Assembly: GCF_023499255.1 (NCBI RefSeq)
Contig: NZ_CP092183.1
Span: 131,501-195,500, forward strand
DNA: 64,000 nucleotides
Direction of reading: 5' to 3'
Origin: Couchioplanes caeruleus
Lineage (GTDB): Bacteria; Actinomycetota; Actinomycetes; Mycobacteriales; Micromonosporaceae
Positions 17,553-27,087 of this stretch are shown piece after piece. The notes beneath the pieces are model-generated. The model ran no database searches. It saw only the letters and a program-made list of their open reading frames with translations, and was not told the DNA's origin. The translations under genes were made by a program, and so were the position numbers. Each line of letters starts with the position of its first letter. Within the stretch, counting starts at the first letter, position 1.

Positions 17553-17587
17553 AAAGCCCGGGCTCCCGTTGGGGAAGCCCGGGCTTT
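17553..17587. terminator. bidirectional terminator between pabA and pknB
   Basis: AAAGCCCGGGCT at 17553-17564 pairs with AGCCCGGGCTTT at 17576-17587. A run of T's follows on the plus strand and the matching A's precede it, so it can serve both convergent operons. Confidence 0.85.
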
Positions 17588-17603
17588 TCGCTGTGGCTGA
17601 AGG

Positions 17604-19418
17604 CTAGTTGCCGAAGATGCCGCCGACGCCCGTACCGGTGCCGGTGCCGTCGCCCTCACCGCCGCCGGTGCCGTCGGGCGGGGTGGAGCCGTCCGGGTCC
17701 GGGGTGCTCGGGTCGGGCGTCGGCTGGGAGATCACCGTCAGCGTGATCTTGGTCGACACGCTCCGCTTCTGCTTCCCGCCCGGGGTCTGCTCGATCACCG
17801 TGCCGGGCGTGCCCTCCTGCTGGGACTCCTGCACCTGGATGTTGGTGAAGCCGCGGTCCTCGAGCCGGGCCTTGGCGACCTCCAGGCTCTGCCCGGTGAC
17901 GTCCGGGATCTCCTTCAGGTTTCCCCGGGAGACCTTCACGGTGATCTTGCTGCCGGGGGCGACCTGCTTGCCCTCGTCCTCGACGTCGAGCACCTCGCCC
18001 TCGCGGGCGTCGCTGTCCACGCGGTCGATGACCGGGACCAGACCCCGGGCCTGGAGCGCCTGCCGGGCCGCGTCCTCCGTGCCGCCCCTGAGGCCGGTCG
18101 GTACGGGCACCTTCGACGGGCTCTTGCACATGGTGATCGTGATCGTCGTGTCCAGCGGCTGCGTCGAGTTGGCGTCGGGAGACTGGCTCTCCACCTTGTT
18201 CTCGCAGTCGGACGTCTCCTTCGGCGTGCCCGACGCGATGTTGGTGAAACCGGCCTGCTTCAGCCGGGTCCGGGCGTCGTCCTCGGAGAATCCGGTGACC
18301 TTGGGGACCGTGGCCTGGGCCGGCGGCTTGTCCTTGTCGTCGTTGTTGTTGGCCAGCACCAGGCCGATGCCCAGCGCCACCACCGCGAGCACGCCCAGAG
18401 CCGCCAGGACCGCCATCACCCACGACGACGTCTTGCGCTCCGGCGGCTGCGGGCCGCGCGGACCGACGGCCGCGGCCGGGATGGGCCGGGTCGCCGCGGT
18501 GGGCGCCTGGCGCATCGGGCCGGTCATCGCCATCGTCTCGGCCTCGGTCATCACCGGGGTCGCCATGACGGGACGGCCCGCTACCGCGCGCAGGGCGTCG
18601 GCGCGCATCTCCTGCGCGCTCTGGTAGCGGTTGAGCGGGTTCTTCGCCAGGGCCTTGAGGACGATCGCGTCGACGTCCGGCGGCACGTCCCGGTTGATGT
18701 CGCTCGGCGCCTTGGGGTCCTCGCGGACGTGCTGGTACGCCACGCTGACCGGGCTGTCGCCGACGAACGGCGGGTGGCCGACGACGAGTTCGAAGAGGAC
18801 ACAGCCGGCCGCGTACACGTCGGAGCGGGCGTCGACCGACTCGCCGCGGGCCTGCTCCGGGGAGAGGTACTGGGCCGTGCCGATCACCGCGCTGGTCTGC
18901 GTCATCGTGGTGGCGCCACTGGCCAGGGCCCGGGCGATGCCGAAGTCCATGACCTTGACCTGCCCGTTCTGCGTGATCATCACGTTGCCGGGCTTGATGT
19001 CGCGGTGGATGATGCCGTGCCGGTGGCTGAACTCCAGCGCCGCGCAGATGTCGGCGATGATCTCGAGGGCGCGGCGCGGCTGCAGGCGCTGCTCGGCCGC
19101 GAGCACCTCCTTGAGAGTGCGCCCGTTGACGAACTCCATGACGATGAACGGCTGCTTCTCACCGGCGGGCGAGGTCTCCTCGCCGGTGTCGTACACGGCG
19201 ACGATCGCCGGGTGGTTGAGGGCGGCGGAGTTCTGCGCCTCGCGGCGGAACCGTTCCTGGAAGGTCGCGTCGCGGGCGAGGTCGGACCGGAGCATCTTGA
19301 TGGCCACGTCCCGGCCGAGCCGGAGGTCGCGCCCCCGGTGCACCTCGGCCATGCCGCCGTAACCGAGCAGCTCGCCGACCTGATACCTGCCACCCAGCAG
19401 GCGGGCCTGCGCCGTCAT
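17604..19418 (-). CDS. pknB: Ser/Thr protein kinase PknB with PASTA domains
   Basis: The product is 604 residues. The kinase domain spans about 12-275: GYGGMAEVHRG glycine loop, VAIKML lysine, HRDIKPGN catalytic loop, MDFGIA, and SPEQ. The activation loop holds TTMTQTSAVIGT, the usual autophosphorylation region. A membrane helix lies near 335-357, followed by three PASTA repeats (VPKVTGFSEDDA, VPVPTGLRGGTEDA, IPDVTGQSLEVA) and a Pro/Gly tail. PASTA repeats bind muropeptides or lipid II, linking wall state to phosphorylation of growth and division proteins. The start overlaps the pknA stop by four bases. Confidence 0.95.
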   Translation of the reverse strand: MTAQARLLGGRYQVGELLGYGGMAEVHRGRDLRLGRDVAIKMLRSDLARDATFQERFRREAQNSAALNHPAIVAVYDTGEETSPAGEKQPFIVMEFVNGRTLKEVLAAEQRLQPRRALEIIADICAALEFSHRHGIIHRDIKPGNVMITQNGQVKVMDFGIARALASGATTMTQTSAVIGTAQYLSPEQARGESVDARSDVYAAGCVLFELVVGHPPFVGDSPVSVAYQHVREDPKAPSDINRDVPPDVDAIVLKALAKNPLNRYQSAQEMRADALRAVAGRPVMATPVMTEAETMAMTGPMRQAPTAATRPIPAAAVGPRGPQPPERKTSSWVMAVLAALGVLAVVALGIGLVLANNNDDKDKPPAQATVPKVTGFSEDDARTRLKQAGFTNIASGTPKETSDCENKVESQSPDANSTQPLDTTITITMCKSPSKVPVPTGLRGGTEDAARQALQARGLVPVIDRVDSDAREGEVLDVEDEGKQVAPGSKITVKVSRGNLKEIPDVTGQSLEVAKARLEDRGFTNIQVQESQQEGTPGTVIEQTPGGKQKRSVSTKITLTVISQPTPDPSTPDPDGSTPPDGTGGGEGDGTGTGTGVGGIFGN

Positions 19419-20767
19419 AGCGTCTGTCGTCCTTCGGTCGCGGGGATGAGGCCGTGCGGTGCACCAGCCTGCTTCGTAAGACGGTACGACGCCGTCGCCG
19501 CGCGGTGATCGGCCGCGCCCAGCGCTGTCGTGTTCCCCTCCTTGAGCAGGAACGAGATCACGCCCGCGCAGAGCAGGACGAGTAGCGCGAGGACCACGGC
19601 CAGGACGATGAGGATCTGCCGGCCACCGGAGTTGTCCGCCTGCTTGCCGGGCGCGATCACCGGGTGCTGCATCGGCGGCGCCGACGGATGCCGGTACGGC
19701 TGCTGCAGCGGCGGCACCGAGGCGGCACCCCGCGCGCCCTGCCCACCGGAGACCGGGCGGGGCACGGGCGGGTACGGCGGCCGGGCCTGCCCGCCGTTCG
19801 GGTGCCCGGGCGGGCCGGACGTCGGCGCGCCGGAGTGCGGGCGGTTGCCCACCGCGGGGCCACCGGAGTGCGGCCTGTTCGGCGCCGCGCTGCCCACCGG
19901 ACGTCCCGCGTTGCCGGCGCCGTTCACGGCCGGCTGGTGCACCTGCGTGGTCAGCGACGACGCGGCCTGGCGGGCCACCGACGCCATCGCGGAGGCGGTG
20001 GGCCACCGGGCGTTCGGGTCCTTGGCCATGGCCCGCTCGACGATCGCGCGCACCGACGGCGGGATGTCCGCCGGCAGCGGGCGCGGGGAGTCCCGGACGT
20101 GCTTCATCGCGATCTCGATCGGCGTGGCGCCGTCGAACGGGCGGTGCCCGGACAGGCACTGATACGCGACCACGCCCAGCGCGTACACATCGGAGGCGGC
20201 CGTCGCCACCGCACCGGACGCCTGCTCGGGCGAGATGTAGGAAGCCGTACCGAGCACCGAGCCGGCCACGGTCAGCTGGCCGACCAGGGCGGACCGGGCG
20301 ATGCCGAAGTCGGTGAGGACCAGCGTGCCGTTCGGGCGTACCAGTAGGTTGCCGGGCTTGACGTCGCGGTGCACGATCCCGTTCGCGTGCGCGGCCTGCA
20401 GCGCGTCCGCGGCCTGCGCGACCAGCGCCATCGTGCGCGCCGGGGTGAGCCGGCCGACCCGGCTGAGGGTGCGCGAGAGCGCGTCGCCCTCCACGTACTC
20501 CATCACGAGGAACGCGAGCTGCTGGTCGCTGCCGTAGTCGTAGACGTCGACGACCCCGGGGTGGTTGATGGTGGCCATGGTCCGCGCCTCGCCGCGGAAC
20601 CGCTCGGCGAAGCCCGGCTCGTCCAGCAGGGCCGGCAGCAGGATCTTCACGGCGACCGTACGGCCGAGCACCTCGTCGGTGCCGCGCCACACGTCGCCCA
20701 TGCCGCCGCCCGCGATCCGCTCGTCCAGGCGGTACCGCCCACCGAGGGTCACCCCAGGGCTGATCAT
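19415..20767 (-). CDS. pknA: Ser/Thr protein kinase PknA
   Basis: The product is 450 residues. The kinase domain spans about 11-270 (GGGMGDVWRGTDE, VAVKIL, HRDVKPGNLL, LTDFGIARS, SPEQ). A long Pro/Gly/His-rich linker (residues 290-380) leads to one membrane helix (ILIVLAVVLALLVLLCAGVISFLL) and a short external tail without PASTA domains, as in PknA. It sits between pbpA and pknB, overlapping pknB by four bases with one base before pbpA. In mycobacteria PknA phosphorylates division and wall-synthesis proteins. Confidence 0.93.
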   Translation of the reverse strand: MISPGVTLGGRYRLDERIAGGGMGDVWRGTDEVLGRTVAVKILLPALLDEPGFAERFRGEARTMATINHPGVVDVYDYGSDQQLAFLVMEYVEGDALSRTLSRVGRLTPARTMALVAQAADALQAAHANGIVHRDVKPGNLLVRPNGTLVLTDFGIARSALVGQLTVAGSVLGTASYISPEQASGAVATAASDVYALGVVAYQCLSGHRPFDGATPIEIAMKHVRDSPRPLPADIPPSVRAIVERAMAKDPNARWPTASAMASVARQAASSLTTQVHQPAVNGAGNAGRPVGSAAPNRPHSGGPAVGNRPHSGAPTSGPPGHPNGGQARPPYPPVPRPVSGGQGARGAASVPPLQQPYRHPSAPPMQHPVIAPGKQADNSGGRQILIVLAVVLALLVLLCAGVISFLLKEGNTTALGAADHRAATASYRLTKQAGAPHGLIPATEGRQTL

Positions 20768-20768
20768 C

Positions 20769-22271
20769 TCAGTCCCCTCCCCCGCCGGCCGCGGCCTTCA
20801 TGATGAGCCCGGAGATGCGGGCAGCCTCGGCGCTCGCGTGGCCGCCGGACACGTTCTCCAGCATGACGCACACGGCCGAGACAGGTTCACCCTTGTCGTT
20901 GAAGGCGAACCCGACGAACCACCCGTGCGGGTCGGCGCCCTCGGCGTTCTGCGCCGTACCCGTCTTGCCGCCGACCTGGAAGCCGTTGATCTGCGCGCGC
21001 CGGCCGGTGCCGTTCTCGACGACGCTGACCATCATCTCCCGCAGGTCGCCCGCGACCTGGCTGTTGATCGGCGTCCGCAGCACCTCGGGGTTGGCGTTGT
21101 AGATCGCCCGGCGGTCCGGGCTCAGCTCCTGCTTCACCAGGTACGGCCGCATCTGCCGCCCGCCGTTCGCGACGGTGGCGGCCATCAGCGCACCCTGGAC
21201 GGTGGTCATCCGGACGTCCTTCTGCCCGATCGACGACTGCGCCAGACCGGCCTGGTCGGTGCTGCCGTCCGGGTTCTGGATGTCGCCGGTGTGGCTGGGC
21301 GTGACCGGCAGGCCGCCGTCCTTCAGGTTGCCGATCGTGAGGTCGTCCTGCTCGAAGCCCCACGCCTGGGCTTCCTTCTTCACCTTGTCGCCACCGAGCT
21401 GGACGCCGAGCCGGGCGAAGCCGGTGTTGCAGCTGTCGGTCAGCGCTTCCTTCAGCGTGACGCGCGCGCCCGGGCAGGTCTCGGCCTCGGCGTTGTGGAT
21501 CGGCGCGCCGGAGCCGGGCGCGACGTACTCGGAGCCGGCCTGGATCTCGGTGCTCTGGGTGAAGCCGTTCTTCAGCGCCGCCGCCGAGATGATGACCTTC
21601 ATCGTGGAGCCGGGCGGGTACGTCTCCGACGTCGCCCGGTTGAGCAGCGGCTTGTCCTTGTCGGCGTTGAGCTCCTTGTACGCGGCCGCGGCGACCTTGG
21701 GGTCGTGGCTGACCAGCGGGTTCGGGTCGTAGCTCGGCATGGAGACCATCGCCTGGATCGCGCCGGTGCGCGGGTCGATGGCGACCGCGGAGCCCTTCTT
21801 CGCGCCGCGCTCATTGTTCGTGAGCTGCTTCCAGGCGGTCTCCTGCGCCTTCGGAATGATCGACAGCACGACGTTGCCGCCGCCCGGCTCGTCACCGGTG
21901 AACATGGCGCTGACCCGGTCGGCGAAGAGCTTGTCGCTCGCACCGGAGAGGAACTCGTTCTCGCTGCGCTCGATGCCCACCTCGGCGCCGCTCACCGGCT
22001 TGTAGCCGATGACGGGCGCGTACCGCTTCGCGTCGGGGTAGACCCGCAGGTACTTGAGCGTGCCGTCGGTGGCCTTGCTCTCCGCAAGCGGCTGGCCGCC
22101 GGCCTCGATGACGCCGCGGGGAATTTCGTACTCGGCGACCTGCACCCGGCCGTTGTAGTCGCTGGTGCGGTAGTCGTCGGCCTTGTACGCCTGCACCCAG
22201 TTCAGGTTGGCGAAGAGCAGCGCGAACAGGACGAGGATGACCACGCCGGCCCGGCGCAGAGGGGCGTTCAC
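20769..22271 (-). CDS. pbpA: penicillin-binding protein PbpA (class B transpeptidase)
   Basis: The product is 500 residues from GTG 22271. An N-terminal membrane helix (AGVVILVLFALLFANLNWV) precedes a dimerisation domain and the transpeptidase domain. All three active-site motifs are visible: S-T-M-K in PPGSTMKVI, S-C-N in TDSCNTGF and K-T-G in GGKTGTAQ. PbpA cross-links peptidoglycan with its SEDS partner RodA/FtsW, encoded just upstream with a four-base overlap. Both are under PknA/PknB control in relatives. Confidence 0.94.
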   Translation of the reverse strand: MNAPLRRAGVVILVLFALLFANLNWVQAYKADDYRTSDYNGRVQVAEYEIPRGVIEAGGQPLAESKATDGTLKYLRVYPDAKRYAPVIGYKPVSGAEVGIERSENEFLSGASDKLFADRVSAMFTGDEPGGGNVVLSIIPKAQETAWKQLTNNERGAKKGSAVAIDPRTGAIQAMVSMPSYDPNPLVSHDPKVAAAAYKELNADKDKPLLNRATSETYPPGSTMKVIISAAALKNGFTQSTEIQAGSEYVAPGSGAPIHNAEAETCPGARVTLKEALTDSCNTGFARLGVQLGGDKVKKEAQAWGFEQDDLTIGNLKDGGLPVTPSHTGDIQNPDGSTDQAGLAQSSIGQKDVRMTTVQGALMAATVANGGRQMRPYLVKQELSPDRRAIYNANPEVLRTPINSQVAGDLREMMVSVVENGTGRRAQINGFQVGGKTGTAQNAEGADPHGWFVGFAFNDKGEPVSAVCVMLENVSGGHASAEAARISGLIMKAAAGGGGD

Positions 22272-23770
22272 GGCTTGATCACCTCCGTCATGGCGCCGTG
22301 CAGCTGGGCGGGTGGTTGTTTCGGACCGGCCTGGGCAGCCGGTCCACCCGTCACCGGCCCGCGCGCCGCGTCGGAGATCCGCAACAGCATGGCGATGAGC
22401 AGCCAGTTGGCCATCAACGACGAACCACCGGCGGACAGGAACGGCGTGGTCTGACCGGTCAGCGGGATCAGGCCGGTGATGCCACCGAGGATGACGAACA
22501 CCTGCAAGCCGAGCGTGAAGGCCAGGCCGCCGGCGACCAGCTTGCCGAAGGAGTCGCGTACGCCCAGCGCCGCGCGCAGACCGCGCTCCACGATGAGCAG
22601 GTAGCAGACCAGCAGGGCAGAGAGGCCGAACAGGCCGATCTCCTCGCCCAGCCCGGCGAAGATGAAGTCGGTACGCACCTCGGGCACCAGCCACGGCGAG
22701 CCCGCACCGGCGCCGGACCCGAACAGCCCGCCCGTGCCGAGGCCCAGCAGACCCTGCACGAGCTGGTAGCTGCCGCCGAACTCGCGGTTGTAGAACTTCG
22801 GCGCGAACGGGTCGAGCCACACCGAGGCGCGGTCGTAGAAGTTGGCGAACGGGCCGCCGACGGACGCGCCCAGCAGGTACGCCACGTAAACGCCGCCGAA
22901 GAACATCAGCAGACCGATGATCAGCCAGCTCGCCCGCTCGGTGGCGACGTACAGCGTCACGACGAACAGGCCGAAGTACAGCAGCGCCGTACCGAGGTCC
23001 TTCTCGAAGACGAGGACGAGCAGCGAGAGCAGCCACACCGTGACGACCGGGCCGAGGTCGCGGCCGCGGGGGAAGTCGATGCCGAGGAACCGGCGGCTCG
23101 CCAGCGACAGCACCTCACGCTTCCGCACGAGGTAGTACGCGAAGAAGGACACCAGCGCCAGCTTCGCGAACTCACCCGGCTGGATCGAGAAGGCACCCAG
23201 CTTGATCCACAGGCGCGCGCCGTTGACCTCGGAGATCGACGGCGGCAGCACCGCCGGGATCATCACCAGGACGATACCGACCAGGCCCAGCGTGTACGCG
23301 TACCGCGAGACGACCTTGTGGTCCCGGATGACCAGCAGGAGCACCGCCGCCAGGATCAGCGCGAACAGCGTCCACATCAGCTGGCGGCCGCCCGTGCCGG
23401 CGAACATGCCGGGGATCGGCTCCTTGCGGGCGATCGCCCGTTCGATGTCCATCCGCCGCAGGAAACCCACGCCCAGGCCGTTGATCAGCGCGACCGTGGG
23501 GATGAGCACCGGGTCCGCGTACGGCGCGGTGAAGCGCACGACCAGGTGCAGCCCCAGGAAGAGGACGCCGAGCAGGGCCGCCTGCACCCAGAACGTCGAC
23601 GTGATCTTGTCGAGCTGATTGGCCTCGGCCGTGGCACCGAAGATCGCCACGATCGCCATCGCCAGCAGCAGGAGGACGAGCTCCGAGTTGCGTCTCGTCT
23701 TCGTGCCCGGGACACGCGGCATCTCACCCGTGGACGCGGGTGTGGGAGCCGGGAGGGCGGGCGCGGTCAA
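22268..23770 (-). CDS. rodA: SEDS-family peptidoglycan polymerase RodA/FtsW
   Basis: The product is 500 residues with about 12 membrane helices. SEDS hallmarks include GARLWIKLGAFSIQPGEFAKLAL, FEKDLGTALLYFGLF and TGLIPLTGQTTPFLSAGGSS. SEDS proteins polymerise lipid II and work with a class B PBP, here pbpA. The start is uncertain: TTG 23770 gives a 17-residue polar leader as in relatives, while ATG 23722 would remove it but has poor spacing from its GGTGAG. It lies 32 bases after the pstP stop. Confidence 0.92.
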   Translation of the reverse strand: MTAPALPAPTPASTGEMPRVPGTKTRRNSELVLLLLAMAIVAIFGATAEANQLDKITSTFWVQAALLGVLFLGLHLVVRFTAPYADPVLIPTVALINGLGVGFLRRMDIERAIARKEPIPGMFAGTGGRQLMWTLFALILAAVLLLVIRDHKVVSRYAYTLGLVGIVLVMIPAVLPPSISEVNGARLWIKLGAFSIQPGEFAKLALVSFFAYYLVRKREVLSLASRRFLGIDFPRGRDLGPVVTVWLLSLLVLVFEKDLGTALLYFGLFVVTLYVATERASWLIIGLLMFFGGVYVAYLLGASVGGPFANFYDRASVWLDPFAPKFYNREFGGSYQLVQGLLGLGTGGLFGSGAGAGSPWLVPEVRTDFIFAGLGEEIGLFGLSALLVCYLLIVERGLRAALGVRDSFGKLVAGGLAFTLGLQVFVILGGITGLIPLTGQTTPFLSAGGSSLMANWLLIAMLLRISDAARGPVTGGPAAQAGPKQPPAQLHGAMTEVIKP

Positions 23771-23802
23771 GAGGAGATCCCCAGACGTCGGTCGGGCGGC
23801 GC

Positions 23803-25230
23803 TCAGTCGACGGGCCGGCACCCGACCGGGTCGCTGTTGACCGGCGGGGTCGGTTCCGAGGGCAGAGCGTCCGGCGTGGTGGCGGGCGCGAGATCGGGCA
23901 CCGAGGTGGTGGTGCTTCGGGTGGGAGCCGTGGTCTTCCCGGCGGCCGGCGAGCCCGAGGGCCTCGGCGGCGGCGTGGTGGACGGAGGCGCGCTGCTCGG
24001 CGTGCACACCGGCTTCAGGTTGGGGTTCGAGGCGTCCTCGCTGGTCAGTTCCGACAGCCTGCGCTGAGCGTCGGGCCTGCTGTCCGCGTGGATGCCCTGC
24101 TTCACCCGGTCCTGCGCGACCGTGGTGAGGTCGTCGAGCCGGGCCGGGCTGGTCTCGGCGACGCTGGACAGGTCCAGACCGGCGATCTGCCCGGGCACGC
24201 CCTGGAAGATCGCGAGCTGGCCCTGATCGGTCGCGCCGACGTAGTACTGGTCCTGGGTGTACCGCCAGCCCATCCACAGGCCGCCGCCGAGGACGGCCAG
24301 GAGCAGCAGCACCAGCAGGCTCGTGCGTACGGGGTGCCGCTTCGGCTGCTCGGGCTCGTCCCGCTCGTACGCCGCGCCCTCCGGCTGAGCCGGCCGCGGC
24401 GGGGCCTGCAGCGCGGCCGCCCGGGCCGCGGCACTGGAGCTGTCGGCCACGGTCGAGTTGCCGCGGTCGCGTGCGGCGGCGCCGCCCACGATCGGCGCCT
24501 GCTCCATGATGTCCGCGTCGGTCGCGTCGGCGATCACCACGGTGATGTTGTCCGGGCCGCCGCCGCGCAGCGCCAGCTGCACGAGGCGCTCCACGCAGGC
24601 CTGCGGATCCGGGATCTCCCGCATGGCGTCGCCGATGGTCTCCGCGCTCACCACACCCGAGAGCCCGTCGCTGCAGATCAGGTAACGGTCGCCTTTGAGC
24701 ACCTGGCGTACCGAATACTCCGGGTCGATGTCGCGGCCGTCCAGCGCCCGCGTCAGCAGCGAGCGCTGCGGATGGCTGCTCGCCTCCTCCGGACTGATCC
24801 GGCCCTCGTCGACCAGCATCTGGACGTACGTGTCGTCCTTGGTGATCTGCGAGAACTCGCCCTGGCGCAGCATGTAGGCGCGCGAGTCGCCGATGTGCAC
24901 CATGCCGATCTTCGTGCCGGAGAAGAGCACCGCGGTCAGCGTCGTGCCCATGCCCTCGAGTTGCGGGTTGGCGTCGACGGTGTCGCGCAGCTGCTGGTTG
25001 GCCGTGCCGACCGCGTGCCGCAGGGCGTCGACGAGCGCGTCGCCGGGCACGTCCTCGTCCAGCGGCGCCATGGCGGCGATGACGATGTTGCTGGCGACGT
25101 CACCGGCGGCCATGCCGCCCATGCCGTCGGCGACGGCAAGCAGCCGCGGTCCGGCGTAGACGGAATCCTGGTTTCCGTCACGGATCAGACCGCGGTCGCT
25201 CTGGGCGGCATAGCGCAGGGTGAGAGTCAT
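23803..25230 (-). CDS. pstP: PP2C-family Ser/Thr phosphatase PstP
   Basis: The product is 475 residues. The PP2C catalytic domain (1-240) shows RDGNQDSVYAGPRLLAVADGMGG, HIGDSRAYMLR, CSDGLSGVV and GGGPDNITVVI, with the aspartates that bind two Mn2+/Mg2+ ions. A membrane helix near residue 305 (TSLLVLLLLAVLGGGLW) precedes an external domain and a Pro/Thr-rich tail. PstP dephosphorylates PknA, PknB and their substrates. The start overlaps fhaB by four bases. Confidence 0.93.
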   Translation of the reverse strand: MTLTLRYAAQSDRGLIRDGNQDSVYAGPRLLAVADGMGGMAAGDVASNIVIAAMAPLDEDVPGDALVDALRHAVGTANQQLRDTVDANPQLEGMGTTLTAVLFSGTKIGMVHIGDSRAYMLRQGEFSQITKDDTYVQMLVDEGRISPEEASSHPQRSLLTRALDGRDIDPEYSVRQVLKGDRYLICSDGLSGVVSAETIGDAMREIPDPQACVERLVQLALRGGGPDNITVVIADATDADIMEQAPIVGGAAARDRGNSTVADSSSAAARAAALQAPPRPAQPEGAAYERDEPEQPKRHPVRTSLLVLLLLAVLGGGLWMGWRYTQDQYYVGATDQGQLAIFQGVPGQIAGLDLSSVAETSPARLDDLTTVAQDRVKQGIHADSRPDAQRRLSELTSEDASNPNLKPVCTPSSAPPSTTPPPRPSGSPAAGKTTAPTRSTTTSVPDLAPATTPDALPSEPTPPVNSDPVGCRPVD

Positions 25231-25709
25231 GGCCGTAACTCGAGAGAAGTGCGGCCGATCCGGATCGGCACGCCAAGCGGGACTGGAGTAGGTCCGGAGA
25301 CCTTACCGCGATCGAGATAGGTGCCGTTCGTCGAGCCGAGATCCTCGACGAACCACTGGCCGTCGCGCGGAACGAGCCGGGCGTGCCGGGCCGACGCGAA
25401 GTCATCGGTGATGACCAGCGTGGAATCCTCGGCGCGCCCTATCGTGATTTGTGCCTCACCGAGCGTGATCCGGGTGCCGGCGAGCTGACCGGCGGTCACG
25501 ACGAGCTGTCGCGCCGTCTTGCCGCGCTTCGCCTTCGCCGGCCGGCCAGGAGCCATCACCCCACCCACCCCGCGAGGTGTGGCGACGATGCTCTTGGACC
25601 GGACGCCGGCGAAGAGATCCTTCCGGATCACCCCCACCACCGTGAACACGAAGATCCACAGCAGGATGAGGAAGCCGAAGCGGGCGACGGTGAGGACGAA
25701 TTCGGGCAA
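25227..25709 (-). CDS. fhaB: FHA-domain protein FhaB (FipA-like)
   Basis: The product is 160 residues. A single N-terminal membrane helix (RFGFLILLWIFVFTVVGVI) is followed by a basic linker and a C-terminal FHA domain (about 83-155) with IGRAEDSTLVI, SARHARL and LGSTNGTYLD, the usual phosphothreonine-binding loops. In mycobacteria FhaB/FipA bridges FtsZ and FtsQ in a PknA-dependent way. It is the second gene of the kinase operon, five bases after fhaA. Confidence 0.92.
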   Translation of the reverse strand: MPEFVLTVARFGFLILLWIFVFTVVGVIRKDLFAGVRSKSIVATPRGVGGVMAPGRPAKAKRGKTARQLVVTAGQLAGTRITLGEAQITIGRAEDSTLVITDDFASARHARLVPRDGQWFVEDLGSTNGTYLDRGKVSGPTPVPLGVPIRIGRTSLELRP

Positions 25710-25714
25710 GGTCG

Positions 25715-26470
25715 CTAGCCGTCCACTCGGAACGTCAACGTGGTGGTGCCCAGCTGGATCATGTCGCCCGGGTTGAGCGCCACGGCCGACACGCGCTGGC
25801 CGTTCACCATCGTGCCGTTCGTCGAACCCAGATCGGTCAGCACCACCTGGCTGCCGTCGTAGTCGAGCCGGGCGTGCCGGCGCGAGATGCCGACATCCGG
25901 CAGGCGCAGATTGGCCTGGTCACCCCGGCCGATCACCGTGGAACCCATCTGCAGCGGGTACGTCCGGCCGTCACCGGACACCAGGCCCACGTTGCGGCCG
26001 TTGTGCCCGTGCTGCTGGTAGCCGCCCGGCTGCTGGTCGTACGGCGAATACGCGGGCTGCGCGTCATAGGCGGGCTGCTGCACCGGGGCGACCTCGCCGC
26101 CGGTGTACACCTCCGCCGTGACCCGGAACATGCCCGTGTCCAGCCCGTCGCCCCGCTCGATCTCGACGATCACGTCGCCGTACACCGTCCAGGCCTGCTC
26201 ACCGATGAACTCCGCCTGCGACTGGGCCAGCTCCTGGGCCAGTGCAGCGGCGTACGGCGCCAGCCGGCTGTGGTCGTACGGCGAGAGATCGATCACGTAG
26301 CGGTTCGGCACGAGAGTCCGGCCACCAGCGAGGATAGCCTTGTGCGCCTCGGCCTCCCGCTGCATGGCATTCAGAATCTCCACCGGGTGCACGACACCCT
26401 TGAACACCTTCGCGAAGGCCCCCTCGACCAGGCCTTCCAACCGCTTCTCAAAGCGCTGCAGCACGCTCAC
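25715..26470 (-). CDS. fhaA: FHA-domain protein FhaA with DUF3662 domain
   Basis: The product is 251 residues from GTG 26470, preceded by GAGGAGGAG. The N-terminal DUF3662 domain (1-130) begins VSVLQRFEKRLEGLVEGAFAK, the standard FhaA start. A Tyr/Gln/Pro-rich linker leads to the FHA domain (about 172-250) with VIGRGDQANLRL, ISRRHARL and LGSTNGTMVN. In mycobacteria FhaA binds phosphorylated MviN and restrains peptidoglycan synthesis. Upstream in-frame ATGs at 26497 and 26524 are alternatives without good ribosome binding sites. It heads the seven-gene operon. Confidence 0.9.
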   Translation of the reverse strand: MSVLQRFEKRLEGLVEGAFAKVFKGVVHPVEILNAMQREAEAHKAILAGGRTLVPNRYVIDLSPYDHSRLAPYAAALAQELAQSQAEFIGEQAWTVYGDVIVEIERGDGLDTGMFRVTAEVYTGGEVAPVQQPAYDAQPAYSPYDQQPGGYQQHGHNGRNVGLVSGDGRTYPLQMGSTVIGRGDQANLRLPDVGISRRHARLDYDGSQVVLTDLGSTNGTMVNGQRVSAVALNPGDMIQLGTTTLTFRVDG

Positions 26471-26665
26471 CGGCTCCTCCTCGGGTTCCGAGGACATGAT
26501 GGTATCCGGCCGCCGCTTCCGCATCTCTGCGGCGAGCGGCCGGTCGCTCCTGACCCTCGTATAACGGCCCTCGGCGCCGTGCTAATCTTCCGTGGCGTCG
26601 AGGGCAGTACCTGCTCGCGATGTAACGAGGGACAGCGTAGTCTGTTCCGGCTAACGCAGTGCCAC

Positions 26666-26748
26666 GGGGATGTGGCGGAATGGCAGACGCGCACGGTTCA
26701 GGTCCGTGTGTCCGAAAGGACGTGGGGGTTCAACTCCCCCCATCCCCA
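26666..26748 (+). tRNA. tRNA-Leu(CAG)
   Basis: The acceptor strands GGGGATG (26666-26672) and CATCCCC (26741-26747) pair fully, with discriminator A and no encoded CCA. The anticodon loop reads TTCAGGT (anticodon CAG). A long variable arm (TGTCCGAAAGGACG) and T-loop TTCAACT confirm a class II tRNA-Leu. This tRNA commonly flanks the fhaA-pknB operon in actinobacteria. Confidence 0.95.
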
Positions 26749-26762
26749 CGAGCGACCGGGTG

Positions 26763-26805
26763 ACCCCTGTCCGCGGAATACGCGGACCAGGGGTCGCTCT
26801 TTTTT
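26763..26805 (+). terminator. terminator after tRNA-Leu
   Basis: ACCCCTG plus CCGCG (26763-26775) pairs with CGCGG plus CAGGGGT (26781-26794). TCGCTCTTTTTTG follows as a clear T-tract. Confidence 0.85.
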
Positions 26806-26843
26806 GTCTGCTCCGGGGGCCGAGCCCCCGGAAACCCCACGGT

Positions 26844-26919
26844 GCGGTGGTTGCGCTGGGTGGCGGTGGTCGCGCTGGGTGGCGGTGGTCGCGCTGGGTG
26901 GCGGTGGTCACGGTCGGTG
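26844..26919 (+). repeat. four tandem copies of a 19-bp unit
   Basis: The unit GCGGTGGTCGCGCTGGGTG occurs at 26863-26881 and 26882-26900 exactly. A one-base variant precedes at 26844, and a diverged copy follows at 26901. The array lies between the tRNA terminator and the epimerase gene and is not in a credible reading frame. Confidence 0.85.
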
Positions 26920-27087
26920 GGGGGCGGTCGCGCTCACTCCGTTTTGGGTACGGGTAGTGCTCCGTGACCGACATCGCTTCGCTCGCCTCGGCTTTTCGTC
27001 TCGTTCGGGTGAATCGGGGTGGGCGGGCGTGGGGGCGTTATGCTCTCGTCTGGTTTTTCGCTGCCGAGGCGTCTGGAGAGTTCACTC